DNA of 64,000 nt from Siphonodentalium dalli (lineage: Eukaryota > Mollusca > Scaphopoda > Gadilida > Siphonodentaliidae): positions 113,572,004-113,636,003 of the forward strand of contig CP136064.1 of the NCBI GenBank assembly GCA_032622095.1, written 5' to 3'. Within the stretch, counting starts at the first letter, position 1; each line of letters starts with the position of its first letter. Positions 41,988 to 51,931 of this stretch are shown here, piece by piece. The position numbers were made by a program, and so were the translations under genes. A model generated the notes under the pieces. It ran no database searches, was not told the DNA's origin, and was given only the letters and a program-made list of their open reading frames with translations.

Positions 41988-44804
41988 TCACTCTGTACGA
42001 GGAGATACTTTATTTTTCAAACAAAGAAACCCTTCTTTAACAACACAGTTTCTCTTTAGATTCTGACCATCCATAAAGTTATCAAGATCATCAGCAGCAT
42101 GATATTTATAAACCTTATCAAGGATAAGGTAGAACTCATTAGCACTTTGTCCATCAAAATCAACCATTTCACTTTCAGTTTCCTTAGGAACATTATCTAG
42201 ACTGGAGTCACATTCTTGAAGGAGAGGTTCCTCATCATTCAACAACAAAGCAATGTTTCTATTGTGAGTTATACCTTTCTCACGATACAGGGCTCCATTT
42301 TCTGTCAACCATTCTGCAGCTTTGTGAACCATTCCAGGTCTAACATTTTGAGACATTGTTGAATTCTTGTAACAAAGCCTTCTTTTCAAATTGATTTTCA
42401 TAGTCTCCATGTTATTCTCTAGTCTAGGCAATTGAGTCATTGTTGTGACAATGTCAGTTGGTATATTCACCACATTCCCCTCTATTTTAAACTGTTTGCC
42501 TCTTGGAGTCTGATATAACTTAAGGAACATCAATCTTGGCGAGACCAATCTCCACTCCAGTGGTCTGAGATCAAGTTCTTTTGGCTTTTCTGGAAAGACC
42601 ATACTGTTAGCTACTGAGCAAGGTGGGACTCTATTTTTCAGGAGATAACGCTGACATGTTAAGCATACCCATTCCTCATTATCTTCACTTTTGTAGCCAG
42701 TTAGACACAACTCGATGGCATCATTACACTTTTTCTGGAGATTTGATGCCTTGACGACACTATGTCTGTACCAAAGTTGATCACATGAAGTGCAAACATA
42801 TGTACATCCCTGAGATACAAGCTTGTGGAATTGTTTAACAAGGGTGTCAACTGATCTTGAGATTGGTGCCTGTGTGCTGGGTTTTGGAACAGAAGGTATA
42901 TTCTCTTTATTTAGCTGGTGCCTTTTAGCATTTTGCTTAATTCTTTCCATTTCCCTAAAGTGAACATTTGACCTTTTCTTCCTCATATAATCCGCTGTTG
43001 ATTGAGAATCGACACGGCAATATTCAGGATCTGTTCTCTTTCGCTTTTTTGACTCTCTTCCAAGCATTCTCTCTGATTCAGAAAACTCAGTATTTGTTCT
43101 CTTTCGCTTTTTTGACTCTCTTCCAAGCATTCTCTCTGATTCAGAAAACTCAGTATTTGTTCTCTTTCGCTGTTTTGACTCTCTTCCAAGCATTCTCTCT
43201 GATTCAGAAAACTCAGTATTTGTTCTCTTTCGTTTTTTGGTTAAGCTTTCCGATTTTCGCTCAGCATTCCGAAATTTTGGAGAAGCACGTTCTCTTTTCT
43301 TTGAAAAAACTTCTGAAATTTGTTCACATTTGCGATATTCAGGATCAGATCTTTTTATTGTTCTTGCTATACTATCTGCAATTCGCTCAGATTTCCTAAA
43401 CTTTGGATCAGATCGCTTTTGATTTCTTAATTTATTATCAGAAATTTGCTCAGCTTTCCTAACTTCAGGATCAGTACGTTTTTGTTTTCTTGATTTATTA
43501 TCAGAAATTTGCTCAGCTTTCCTAACTTCAGGATCAGTACGTTTTTGTTTTCTTGATTTATTATCTGAAATTTGCCCAGCTTTCCTAACTTCAGAATCAG
43601 TACGTTTTTGTTTTCTTGATTTATTATCAGAAATTTGCTCAGCTTTCCTAACTTCAGGATCAGTACGTTTTTGTTTTCTTGATTTATTATCAGAAATTTG
43701 CTCAGCTTTCCGAAACTTTGGATCAGATCGCTTTTGATTTCTTAATTTATTATCAGAAATTTGCTCAACTTTCCTAACTTCAGGATCAGTACGTTTTTGT
43801 TTTCTTGATTTATTATCAGAAATTTGCTCAGCTTTCCTAACTTCAGAATCAGTACGTTTTTGTTTTCTTGATTTATTATCTGAAATTTGCTCAGCTTTCC
43901 TAACTTCAGAATCAGTACGTTTTTGTTTTCTTGATTTATTATCAGAAATTTGCTCAGCTTTCCTAACTTCAGAATCAGATCGTTTTTGTTTTCTTGATTT
44001 ATTATCTGAAATTTGCTCAGCTTTCCTAACTTCAGGATCAATTCGTTTTTGTTTTCTTGATTTACTATCTGAAATTTGCTCAGCTTTCCGAAACTTTGAG
44101 TCAGTCCTGCGGGTTCTAACATAATCCCGTTTTTTTTCATTCCGTGTTGTACTTCTACTTCTACTTTTTTTTCTCTGCCATTCAAGTTGTCGGATAAGTT
44201 CATTCGATAATCTTTCTGACTGGCTATCACTGTCATTTTCGAACCAAAAACATTGTGGGTGTGATGAAATAGACAGAAGTTGAGAGTTATCATTAGCAGG
44301 ATGGGTTGTTAATGAAGTTGAATTTCTTTGATGTTGAACCATAGCTGCTTCTGATGTTGGTTTTTTCATTATTTGAACTGTGCCTGGTAGTGGAAGGTTA
44401 GATGTAAGTTGAACTATTGTTGGTTGAGAATTTGTGTCATGTGCCATTTTAACCATGGCTGGTCGTGACTTGGGGTCATGCGCCATTTTAACCATGGCTG
44501 GTCGTGAATTTGTGTCATGCGCCATTTTAACCATGGCTGGTCGTGAATTTGTGTCATGCGCCATTTTAACCATGGCTGGTCGTGAATTTGTGTCATGCTC
44601 CATTTTAACCATGGATGGTCCTGAAGAATGCTCCATTTTAACCATGGATGGTACTAGTAATGAAAGGCTCATATCTTTGGGAGAGGCTGATATGGGCCCC
44701 TTCTGTGATTTTCTTCTTATTTTCTCCTCCAATGCTTTCATCTGAGCAGTTTTTTTCTTCCTTCGTGGCATCATAGAAATCTTAATTCTGGAAAGACCAT
44801 ACAT
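41988..44804 (-). CDS. Helentron ORF1: basic repeat protein with DUF6570-like domain
   Basis: 938 aa from a true ATG directly preceded by an in-frame TAA. The order is a basic start (PRRKKKTAQ), then ~5-6 copies of a 14-residue repeat (VKMAHDTNSRPAM type, ~55-130). About 18 copies of a 21-residue Lys/Arg-rich repeat follow (~230-605; KAEQISDNKSRKQKRTDPEV, later FSESERMLGRESKKRKRTNT). A Cys cluster comes next (CTYVCTSCDQLW, WVCLTCQRYLL, ~665-725). A DUF6570-like segment (~730-840) carries PLEWRLVSPRLMFLKLYQTP, RGKQFKIEGNVVNIPTDI and NVRPGMVHKAAEWL. DUF6570 is usually found N-terminal to the Helitron Rep domain, often in the same protein, so ORF1 and ORF2 may have been one polypeptide or be expressed together. 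The basic repeats suggest nucleic-acid binding (inference). Confidence 0.9.
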   Translation of the reverse strand: MYGLSRIKISMMPRRKKKTAQMKALEEKIRRKSQKGPISASPKDMSLSLLVPSMVKMEHSSGPSMVKMEHDTNSRPAMVKMAHDTNSRPAMVKMAHDTNSRPAMVKMAHDPKSRPAMVKMAHDTNSQPTIVQLTSNLPLPGTVQIMKKPTSEAAMVQHQRNSTSLTTHPANDNSQLLSISSHPQCFWFENDSDSQSERLSNELIRQLEWQRKKSRSRSTTRNEKKRDYVRTRRTDSKFRKAEQISDSKSRKQKRIDPEVRKAEQISDNKSRKQKRSDSEVRKAEQISDNKSRKQKRTDSEVRKAEQISDNKSRKQKRTDSEVRKAEQISDNKSRKQKRTDPEVRKVEQISDNKLRNQKRSDPKFRKAEQISDNKSRKQKRTDPEVRKAEQISDNKSRKQKRTDSEVRKAGQISDNKSRKQKRTDPEVRKAEQISDNKSRKQKRTDPEVRKAEQISDNKLRNQKRSDPKFRKSERIADSIARTIKRSDPEYRKCEQISEVFSKKRERASPKFRNAERKSESLTKKRKRTNTEFSESERMLGRESKQRKRTNTEFSESERMLGRESKKRKRTNTEFSESERMLGRESKKRKRTDPEYCRVDSQSTADYMRKKRSNVHFREMERIKQNAKRHQLNKENIPSVPKPSTQAPISRSVDTLVKQFHKLVSQGCTYVCTSCDQLWYRHSVVKASNLQKKCNDAIELCLTGYKSEDNEEWVCLTCQRYLLKNRVPPCSVANSMVFPEKPKELDLRPLEWRLVSPRLMFLKLYQTPRGKQFKIEGNVVNIPTDIVTTMTQLPRLENNMETMKINLKRRLCYKNSTMSQNVRPGMVHKAAEWLTENGALYREKGITHNRNIALLLNDEEPLLQECDSSLDNVPKETESEMVDFDGQSANEFYLILDKVYKYHAADDLDNFMDGQNLKRNCVVKEGFLCLKNKVSPRTE
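43015..44115 (-). repeat. 63-bp coding minisatellite inside Helentron ORF1
   Basis: About 18 in-frame 63-bp units encode the 21-residue basic repeat. Eleven central copies are nearly identical. Two copies carry a shared variant (KLRNQKRSDPKF), and a second block near 43020-43250 uses a derived unit. This shows local homogenisation and block duplication without frame loss. Confidence 0.95.
44434..44650 (-). repeat. 42-bp coding repeat in Helentron ORF1
   Basis: Four to five in-frame 42-bp units contain GCCATTTTAACCATGGCTGG and GTGAATTTGTGTCAT, encoding the 14-residue VKMAHDTNSRPAM repeat. Two shorter diverged units lie on the N-terminal side. Confidence 0.93.
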
Positions 44805-44828
44805 TTAGATTGTCGAAATTTCAAATCA

Positions 44829-45430
44829 GATGAATGTGTCAATGACACTGTGGCTCAATCGAAGGGGGAGGGGGTAATTTCATGTGTTACAGTCAATGGA
44901 GCAATTAGGAATGCGGACAGTTGAAATATATAAGTAATAATACTGTAGATGTCAACATGAAGAGATATAACTAAATTAAGATGGCTGCATGATATTGGAT
45001 ATATTTTATGGCTAGTGGATCACCCGCGATGATCCTTGCATAGTTTGGTGATGATCGGATGAGGGATGTTATCTTGGGAGTGCCAAAGAATTTATTCATG
45101 CAAAGATTAAAATCCAAGATGGCTGGAGGTGGCCATGTTTTTTAACAAAATTTGGAAAAAATGTATGCCTCCGATTTAGTGGTCATGCCGAAGATCCATA
45201 TAAAGTTTAGTGATGATCAAAGTAGGGATGTCATCTGTAGGGTATGCCAAAAGATTTAGTCATATAAAGAGTGAAATCAAAGGTTGATGTTATTCAATGA
45301 TTTAAAAATTTATGGCTCTCATCTAGTGGTTACTCAGAAGATCCATTAATATGTTTGGTGACAATCGGATCCATTATTTTTTTAATGAGATAGTCAGTGG
45401 AAGAACATCTCCGAATGAATATACCGTTAT
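44829..45430 (+). mobile_element. Tandem-core element, AAGATGGC family, next to the Helentron
   Basis: The head matches 20327 onward: palindrome GTGTCAATGACAC (44836-44848), CTGTGGCTCAATC and GTTACAGTCAATGGAG. It is followed by ~165-bp core units with AAATCCAAGATGGCTGGAGG, GGTGATGATCGGATGAGGGA and TGCCAAAGAATTTATTCATG. It starts ~25-30 bp from the ORF1 start codon. It either truncates the Helentron 5' end or shares terminal sequence with it. Confidence 0.7.
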
Positions 45431-45434
45431 CGAC

Positions 45435-46435
45435 AACCAAGTTATTTTATGTCAACATAAGATACATATAATATACTTTGATATTCTGGCTAGAAAATAA
45501 GCATTGGAAATTGAGTGGTTTTGAGAAAATAACAAGTTAAGGACTATAGATACTCAAATTATAGAATAGGAACTAGTAGCATGCCTTGAAAACTGGCAAC
45601 ACAAGACAAACTGCAAATGTCACTTCTTAAAGAAATGAAAAGTAAAATATTTCATTCTTTAGTTCAAAATTATTGAAGAGAATGTATAAACAGTGGGCAG
45701 TTATATTTATCTGCTTTGTTACAAATTGGCATGTGATCTATCAAAATATTATCATAGAGATGTTTTAGGGTGAATCAGTCAAAAACATTGGCAGTCATCT
45801 GTCGTCTTTGATGTCATGACTATTACATACACTGGGAATTTATTTGGGGCATAATCATTCTTTCCCATTTTGGAAAGACATATCAAGCAACAGAAGAGTT
45901 CAAAAGGCATGTAATGGATGAAATTGGTTAATATTTTTTAAACTTATCAGTAATGAAATCAAATGCGGGGTGCATCTGTTCATGCTGAATTTGGGCTTTA
46001 TAGTCCCAGGGAATATGAAAGACACTACTGGTATGAAAATATGAAATGCTCTATTTCATGGTTATATTACTGGATTATAATTTATAAACATTTTCTTGCT
46101 CGCAATGGCGAACATTCTCATAAATGATAAACTTACGACAATATAAATTTGTGTATTCATGTCTCTTTAAATTATAAAATTGATGGCAGCAGAGACGAGT
46201 ACACTAAATAATATAGTCAATACTAATCCAAGATGGCAGCTAGGGAGAAAAATTATGCAAAATTTGTTTTACTCACAATGATGTTGAAATATATCAATCC
46301 TTTCACAGAAACATGGAAAACATCATAACTTTATATACCTCAGTATTGTAAGTCATATTTTGTTGTTGATGAACTTCTCTTGACTACTAGTAATAGTCTT
46401 GTCAAGATACATCCTAAGTATTGATCAGTAGAAAG
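45435..46435. other. No gene seen
   Basis: AT-rich, unique-looking sequence without a supported coding frame. A CCAAGATGGCAGC word at ~46228 recalls the core family. Confidence 0.45.
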
Positions 46436-46440
46436 AAAAA

Positions 46441-46710
46441 CATTCTGCAGAATACAATCTGTACACAGGTATGGACAGATAGAATCAAGATTATCCAAGC
46501 AAGAAAAGAATCTGCACACAGGTATTAACATGTAGAATCAAGATTATCCAAGCAAGAGGATCAAGAATATCCAAGCAAGACAAGAATCTGCACAGATGAA
46601 CATGTAGGATCAAGATTATCCAAGCATGACAAGAATCTGCACACAGGTATTAACATGTAGAATCAAGAATATCCAAGCAAGAGGATCAAGAATATCCAAG
46701 CAAGAATGAT
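46441..46710. repeat. Minisatellite, GAATCTGCACACAGGTATTA units
   Basis: Units of mixed length (~25 and ~55 bp) combine AAGAATCTGCACACAGGTAT, TAACATGTAGAATCAAGATT and ATCCAAGCAAGAGGATCAAG. The two sub-units alternate. Confidence 0.85.
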
Positions 46711-46719
46711 CAAGTGTTC

Positions 46720-47575
46720 TCTGCAAAATATCCTTATAGATCTCAGTTGTGCAGCTTTCTCTGGTAGTTACATGTTAGGTTCTGATGTGTTGGGTCAGAT
46801 AACAGATGCCTATATAAAATAAGCCTTTGCATTGGCCAACTGGCTGGCTCTTGTGATAACAAACAAATCATTGGCTACATGGCAGATGACATGAAGTGAT
46901 TAAAAACAGATCACTTTGTTTCATTTATCAACAGGCAATCAACAGTGTTCTAAAATCTGACCCATGTCTCATTAATTTTCACAATTGGCAGTTAGTTTAG
47001 AAAATTCCAGAGAGGATATACATATAAAATCAGAAGTTATGGAATTCTCTTTAAATTGAAATTTATCAAATAACTGAATGCCAGTTGCATGAAGACACTT
47101 GAATCTCAAGATTAGCTAAGTGATTTTAGCAATGTTCTAAAGCCCATTTTGGTAACTTAACCTACAAAACCCTTTATTAAACAGCATGTGATGTGTATTG
47201 TTGAATGATGTGTATTGTTGAAACTTTAAAAAAAATTAGATACCATAGCTTTTATCTGCACATTGGCAAAAGAGACATCAGAAAATAATATAGCCATATT
47301 AATAGCTAAGTACTCCAAAGGCATGGGATGGAATTGTTGAATATGGCTAAAAAAAATTTAGCAGTACATGACAATATATTGGATCGATTTAAACCAAATT
47401 TGGTATGCTGACTTGGTGTACCCTTGGCGGAGTTATATTAGTGTTAGTTTTTAAAATTTTATTATCTTTAAAAAAAAAAAAATTGTTAATTATTTAAAAA
47501 AAAAAAAATTCATTATTTGTTATTTATTAATTTTTTTTTTTGGTTTTGTTAGATTGGGCGAGAAATTTTTAAGGT
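46720..47575. other. No gene; poly-A/T tracts
   Basis: No supported coding frame. Runs of A and T occur at 47470-47545. Confidence 0.45.
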
Positions 47576-47579
47576 GAAT

Positions 47580-47735
47580 ATTTTTTTCGAAAAAGGGCCA
47601 TAACTCAGTTAAAAATAGTCGGATCAAACCCATATATGAACTCGATCTGTCTTTTATGCTGAGAAATTCATATACAAAATTTCGTTCCGATCAGATATAA
47701 AATGTTCGATTTATCGCACCATGCGTAAAGTGTCT

Positions 47736-47773
<38 letters not shown>

Positions 47774-47862
47774 GGACGGACGGACGGACGGACTAACGAC
47801 GAGTGGTCAATCCGGACAACGACACTATGTTTACCATACTATGGTATGGGTAAACATAAAAA
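47580..47862 (+). mobile_element. Tandem-core element with (CAGA)n(CGGA)n and 3' hairpin, copy d
   Basis: One GGGCCATAACTCAGTTAAAA / TCGGATCAAACCCATATATG core is followed by (CAGA)n then (CGGA)n at 47737-47793. A strong hairpin TATGTTTACCATAC / GTATGGGTAAACATA (47826-47858) ends it. Same layout as copies a to c but with a different hairpin sequence. Confidence 0.72.
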
Positions 47863-47864
47863 GG

Positions 47865-48450
47865 GAAACTATAAGTTTCATCAAACTTCCAGAGCGTGGA
47901 TAACAATCACAAAGGTGTGCCCCAACCTGCAAATTGCAGGACTTAGAACAAGTTAAGTATTTGATAATATCAAGTTTCATTTAGCATTCACCACATGATA
48001 CGTGATAGCCTGTACTAGTAACATCTTAAGTATAATTATGCAAACAAAGTATAGTCGCAAATGACATCGCGGAGAACATCGCTGATTAAAATGCTGTAGG
48101 TTCCGTGGTTTCCAGAGAATGTCAATCAACTCCCCATTGGTCCAATCAGATTCAAGGGCAAGTGTGTTCAGTTCATTGAACACGGTGGCAGTCGGCATAT
48201 TTCAAAGACATAGTGCCGCCTTTCAAGTATAAATATACAATGACGTCGCCATAAGTTCAAAGCTGCAGTGCCACCTATTTGTAGAATATACAACGACCCG
48301 AAGAGTAACCATGTCGCACCATCAAATGAATCGTGGCACCTAGTTTTATGGTTTTATTCTCGTTATATTTGTCCACTGGATAATGGCAATAACATCAACA
48401 GCCCAGCAAACAACATCATAACATCATATAGCAGCAAAGAGGTTACATAA
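47865..48450. other. No gene seen
   Basis: No supported coding frame. AGTGCCGCC / AGTGCCACC words repeat near 48210 and 48270 with TATACAATGACG / TATACAACGACC, suggesting a small diverged duplication. Confidence 0.4.
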
Positions 48451-48451
48451 T

Positions 48452-48693
48452 CATTGGCGAGTAGTTCATTCAGGAAATGTTCAGATAATAAGTTCAACAA
48501 ATGGTACTTACGGCTATTTATTGAACTTATTGTATGAACATTTCCTGAATGAATAAGAATCCTTCTGTAGTGGTATTATTCTGTCTGCTTGTCATCTTCT
48601 TATCATTACTGGACACTCCTCCGGATGAATAATGAACCATTCCAATGTATGCTTCTATAACTGGGTGGGAGAATCCATTCAGTTTAGAAAGGG
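48452..48693. mobile_element. CCCTTTCTATAC MITE family, left-truncated copy
   Basis: It ends ...CCATTCAGTTTAGAAAGGG followed by TTAA (48694-48697). Internally, CATTCAGGAAATGTTCAGAT pairs with ATGAACATTTCCTGAATG to form a strong hairpin. The outer ~25 bp of the left end are missing. Confidence 0.8.
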
Positions 48694-48823
48694 TTAACTA
48701 AGATTGTGAAATGACAAATGTTACTATTTTAGTTGTTTGATAGTGAGTAGAACTCTCTCAATGGTAAATTTCTATTTTAATAACTTTTCAGATGAATATG
48801 TGTGAATATGTTTCTCATACATA

Positions 48824-49054
48824 CCCTTTCTATACTAAATACTCATTGATGAGTAGTTCCATTAGGAAATGTTCAGATAATAAGTTCAACAATGTTGTTA
48901 GTTATCTGAACATTTCCCTCCCATGAAAATGAATCCTTCTGCACTTTTATTATGTTTTCGCCAATCTGTTGTCTGCTCAATTGTCTTCAATAATAGACCA
49001 TTCCAATGTATACTTTTATAACTGGGTGGGAGAATCTATTTGGTATAGAATGGG
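48824..49054. mobile_element. CCCTTTCTATAC MITE family, full copy
   Basis: The left end CCCTTTCTATACTAAATACT and the right end ...ATTTGGTATAGAATGGG are inverted, with TTAA at the right (49055-49058) and a mutated flank at the left. GGAAATGTTCAGATAA pairs with TTATCTGAACATTTCC. It lies 84 bp downstream of the CDK11 stop codon. Confidence 0.85.
48946..48951 (-). promoter_or_regulatory. Candidate CDK11 polyadenylation signal inside a MITE
   Basis: AATAAA on the minus strand, about 190 nt after the CDK11 stop and within the MITE at 48824-49054. It is the first canonical hexamer I find downstream. No cleavage data. Confidence 0.35.
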
Positions 49055-49137
49055 TTAATTGAGAAGGTTTTAAAGAGACCACCATCTTTAAAGTGTGTAT
49101 TCTGTCCCAATTGTGAAATTTTCCCGGGAATATTTTT

Positions 49138-49233
49138 TCAGAACTTGAGGCTGAAGCCTGGTCCAACAGCAGACGCTCCTTTAGCAGCATTCGTCAAATG
49201 GAATCCTCCAGCAAGTGCTTCATCATCTTCTCC
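49138..49233 (-). CDS. CDK11: CDK11 terminal coding exon
   Basis: Preceded by a textbook acceptor (TTTTTTTCTGCTCAG), the exon reads GEDDEALAGGFHLTNAAKGA then SAVGPGFSLKF and TGA. This matches the conserved C-terminus of CDK11/PITSLRE kinases, which ends with a GFHL...GASA.GPGFSLKF pattern. It is 96 nt in phase 0 and joins cleanly to the penultimate exon at 55213-55405 (...AKLL|GEDDE). CDK11 is a cyclin L-dependent kinase acting in transcription and pre-mRNA splicing in the nucleus. Identification rests on this tail plus the upstream exon. The upstream neighbour is a ~6 kb repeat-filled intron. Confidence 0.93.
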   Translation of the reverse strand, partial: GEDDEALAGGFHLTNAAKGASAVGPGFSLKF

Positions 49234-50859
49234 CTGAGCAGAAAAAAATAAAGCAAATGGATTATTTAATTTTGGTGTTATCATTACACATGGTTTAGCA
49301 ATTTACAACTTCTCCATGGATTCGTAAATTCATGGGTCGGTCCTTACTATTTGTCACCTCCAAACTCGCAATAATAACAATCTTGTGTGACTAACAGGAG
49401 TGCAGCCTTCAGAAGTCAGGCTTTCGGAAATCGCACATCCAGACTCGACGTAAATAACATGTTGCGTGACTTGAACTTTTTTTATCTTTAGTCAAGAAAG
49501 CTAAAAACAGGATTTTATTACATACATGTATAAAGCCAACAAGCTAGGTGAAAATATAGAGGATACTGACGGGTTTTGGTTGAATAATGGCTACAGGAAA
49601 TTCTGTATTTTCTTATAGTCAGGAATAAGATAAGACGTGTATTCAACAAAAACCCAGAGGTGTTCTTTTTATTATAATATGTGTTACGTTATAAAATTCC
49701 CCGAACTGCTATAGTTTTGTTCTACAGTTCACCGCAAATTGTTAGAAAACTTTGACATTTGCTTTCCGAAATGGCAATGTTTACATCTGTTTTAAACTGG
49801 AAGTGATCGCCGATAGGGTATTACTATTGTGTTATTATCGCCTCAGGATTATTTATTGTCTCGGTCAATGTTATCAATCCAGGCAATTGATAGAATGTCC
49901 TACGCCATGGCAATATCCCACTATTTATTGGTGAATCATATAATAAACTTGGTTCTCAAAATGATCAGTGAAGAATGACGATGTGGATTATATTTAAGTC
50001 AACATCTGATCTAATCCATAGAATATGTATCCCCAAATTGTCAAATAATTTGACTGGACCCTGAATGAACCGGTCAGTTGGGTTAACCCATGCACAGTAT
50101 TTCCCATATGATGAAATATAATATTGTGGTTTTCAAGAACCACCAAAAATATGGAGATTAAGTGAGCCATGAACAATTGTGTATTTACAGTAATTAATTA
50201 AGACTTCACACACAAATTACAACAATCTGAGGTGTCACTGGGACCAAGAGCTATGATTTTTATTTTTCCAAATAAAATTAATTTTGCCAAATTTATACTT
50301 CTAGTTGTAAAATGCTTTCGGACCCAATAACCAAGTTAGAGGTTCACTTGTTGTAATAATTAGCTAAGGACTAATTATTAAAGGTGGCACAGCAATGGCT
50401 TATTTTACCATTCCCAAACTAGATTTGTTTACTTTCCCGATTTAGGGGGAGTCTCCAGAAATCCAGCCCCATCTCCAGCACTCCTGCTCGGGAAACAATT
50501 TCTCCCAAATTCAGTAATTTGCAATTCCATTCACCCTAACCCCCCCCCCCCCCCCAAATTCATTAAAATTTAAAGACAAATATATCATCAAAACATGCAG
50601 CTACAGATATACAATTGCAGTCACAAATAGGCTACAAAATCCACCAAAAACAGGCTGTGTAATTACAATGTAGCCTTGGGTAATTAATCCCCACACGACT
50701 ATCCAAATCTTAACTCATGGCACCTCTCTTTCGATTAAACAGTTGCACTGCCCAGAGTATCCCCGCAAGGTGGCTTTCAACTGAGGTATAATAATTTTAT
50801 GATGTGGCTTAATTCGAAATCTGGCCTGTGATAACTATATAAAACATGCATGAATACCA

Positions 50860-51690
50860 AATAATTTGGAAATCAGTTCATATTTGTTTGAGTTATCAAG
50901 CTGGACAAACCAAAATTAACACAAAAAATTTGATAACTGAGAAAAATTGAAAAAGCAAACAATGCCATTTGGCATTCCTTTAAAACCATTCGGCAAACAT
51001 CCATACCAAATTTCATTCAGATCTGACAACCCAGGATATCTGGTTGAACAGACAAAAGGAAATGATTTCCAGATAAACAAAGAAGGATAACTCTCAAATA
51101 GAAAAAGTTAATGACATTTGCCCCTATTTTGTAAGCAGCCATGATGATGAAGCTCCATACTAAATTTCATTAAAATCCTATAACCATTGGTTGAGATATA
51201 CATGTATGCATGGTTGGACAAAAAAAAACACAATTCCAGATAAACAAGATGGCTGCTGGCATCCATTTTTTAAAACACATTTTGAGAATTTTTTTTGACA
51301 GATGACATCTAGAGACCACCCCAAAGATCCATATGAAGATTGGTGATGATTGGATGAGGGATGTGGTCAGTAGGTTGTCCCGAAGAAGTTAGTCATGAAA
51401 AGAATGAAATCCATTTTCACACTAAGTCCCATTCACATAATAAGGGCCGTAACTCTGGAAAAATCAACAGGCGAAATGCGCTGTTTGTAAATACTCTTTC
51501 CCCCCCATGTCGCTTCATCAGTGTGCCAAAGATCATTAAAATCCGACTGACGATGACCAAGATATAAGAGCTTCAAAGTTGTTACAGATGGACTCACAGA
51601 AGCACAGATGGACGTATTAACAGATGCCCCACAGACGGAGCCCATCTCTGTATCCCCCCCAAACTTTGTTTACTAACCAATTGCACAACA
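50860..51690. repeat. Tandem-core units of several families
   Basis: AATCAGTTCATATTTGTTTG and CATACCAAATTTCATTCAGA-type units (50870-51030) are followed by an AAGATGGCTGCTGGCATCCA / GATTGGTGATGATTGGATGA unit (51240-51410). A GGGCCGTAACTCTGG unit leads to CAGATGG/CAGACGG words (51585-51640). It looks like a decayed element of the (GACG)n-hairpin class; no clear terminal hairpin remains. Confidence 0.6.
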
Positions 51691-51931
51691 CCATAATTAT
51701 TCAGATGTTTACCCAAAGTTATAAAAAGAAGTGATGACAACTCATGCAATAACAGAGCGAACCAGATGGATGATGAAGTCATCACAGTGGAATTAACTGC
51801 ACAGGCTTTCGTCGGGAATGCAGTGGTGTCAAAGACAGTTTCTTCCTTGATATACGGCAGTTATTTTATAGTTAAACTTAAACTGCTGTTACCCACATTG
51901 CGTTATTTCATAATAATTTGGAGTATACCGT

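Larger units (their letters stand above)
37051..44804 (-). mobile_element. Helentron (Helitron2-type rolling-circle transposon), coding part
   Basis: This span covers the two overlapping ORFs of an apparently intact autonomous element. The Rep/helicase/endonuclease set in one polypeptide is diagnostic of Helentrons, which differ from canonical Helitrons by the added AP-type endonuclease. The real termini extend beyond these coordinates. The 5' end should lie just right of 44804, where a different repeat begins by ~44829, and the 3' hairpin left of 37051. Neither end is fixed from this sequence. All catalytic motifs are present and no stop interrupts either ORF, so recent activity is plausible. 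Confidence 0.93.

Noticed and set aside
42968-43399. 143-codon plus-strand frame
   Set aside because: Antisense of the 63-bp coding repeats of Helentron ORF1.
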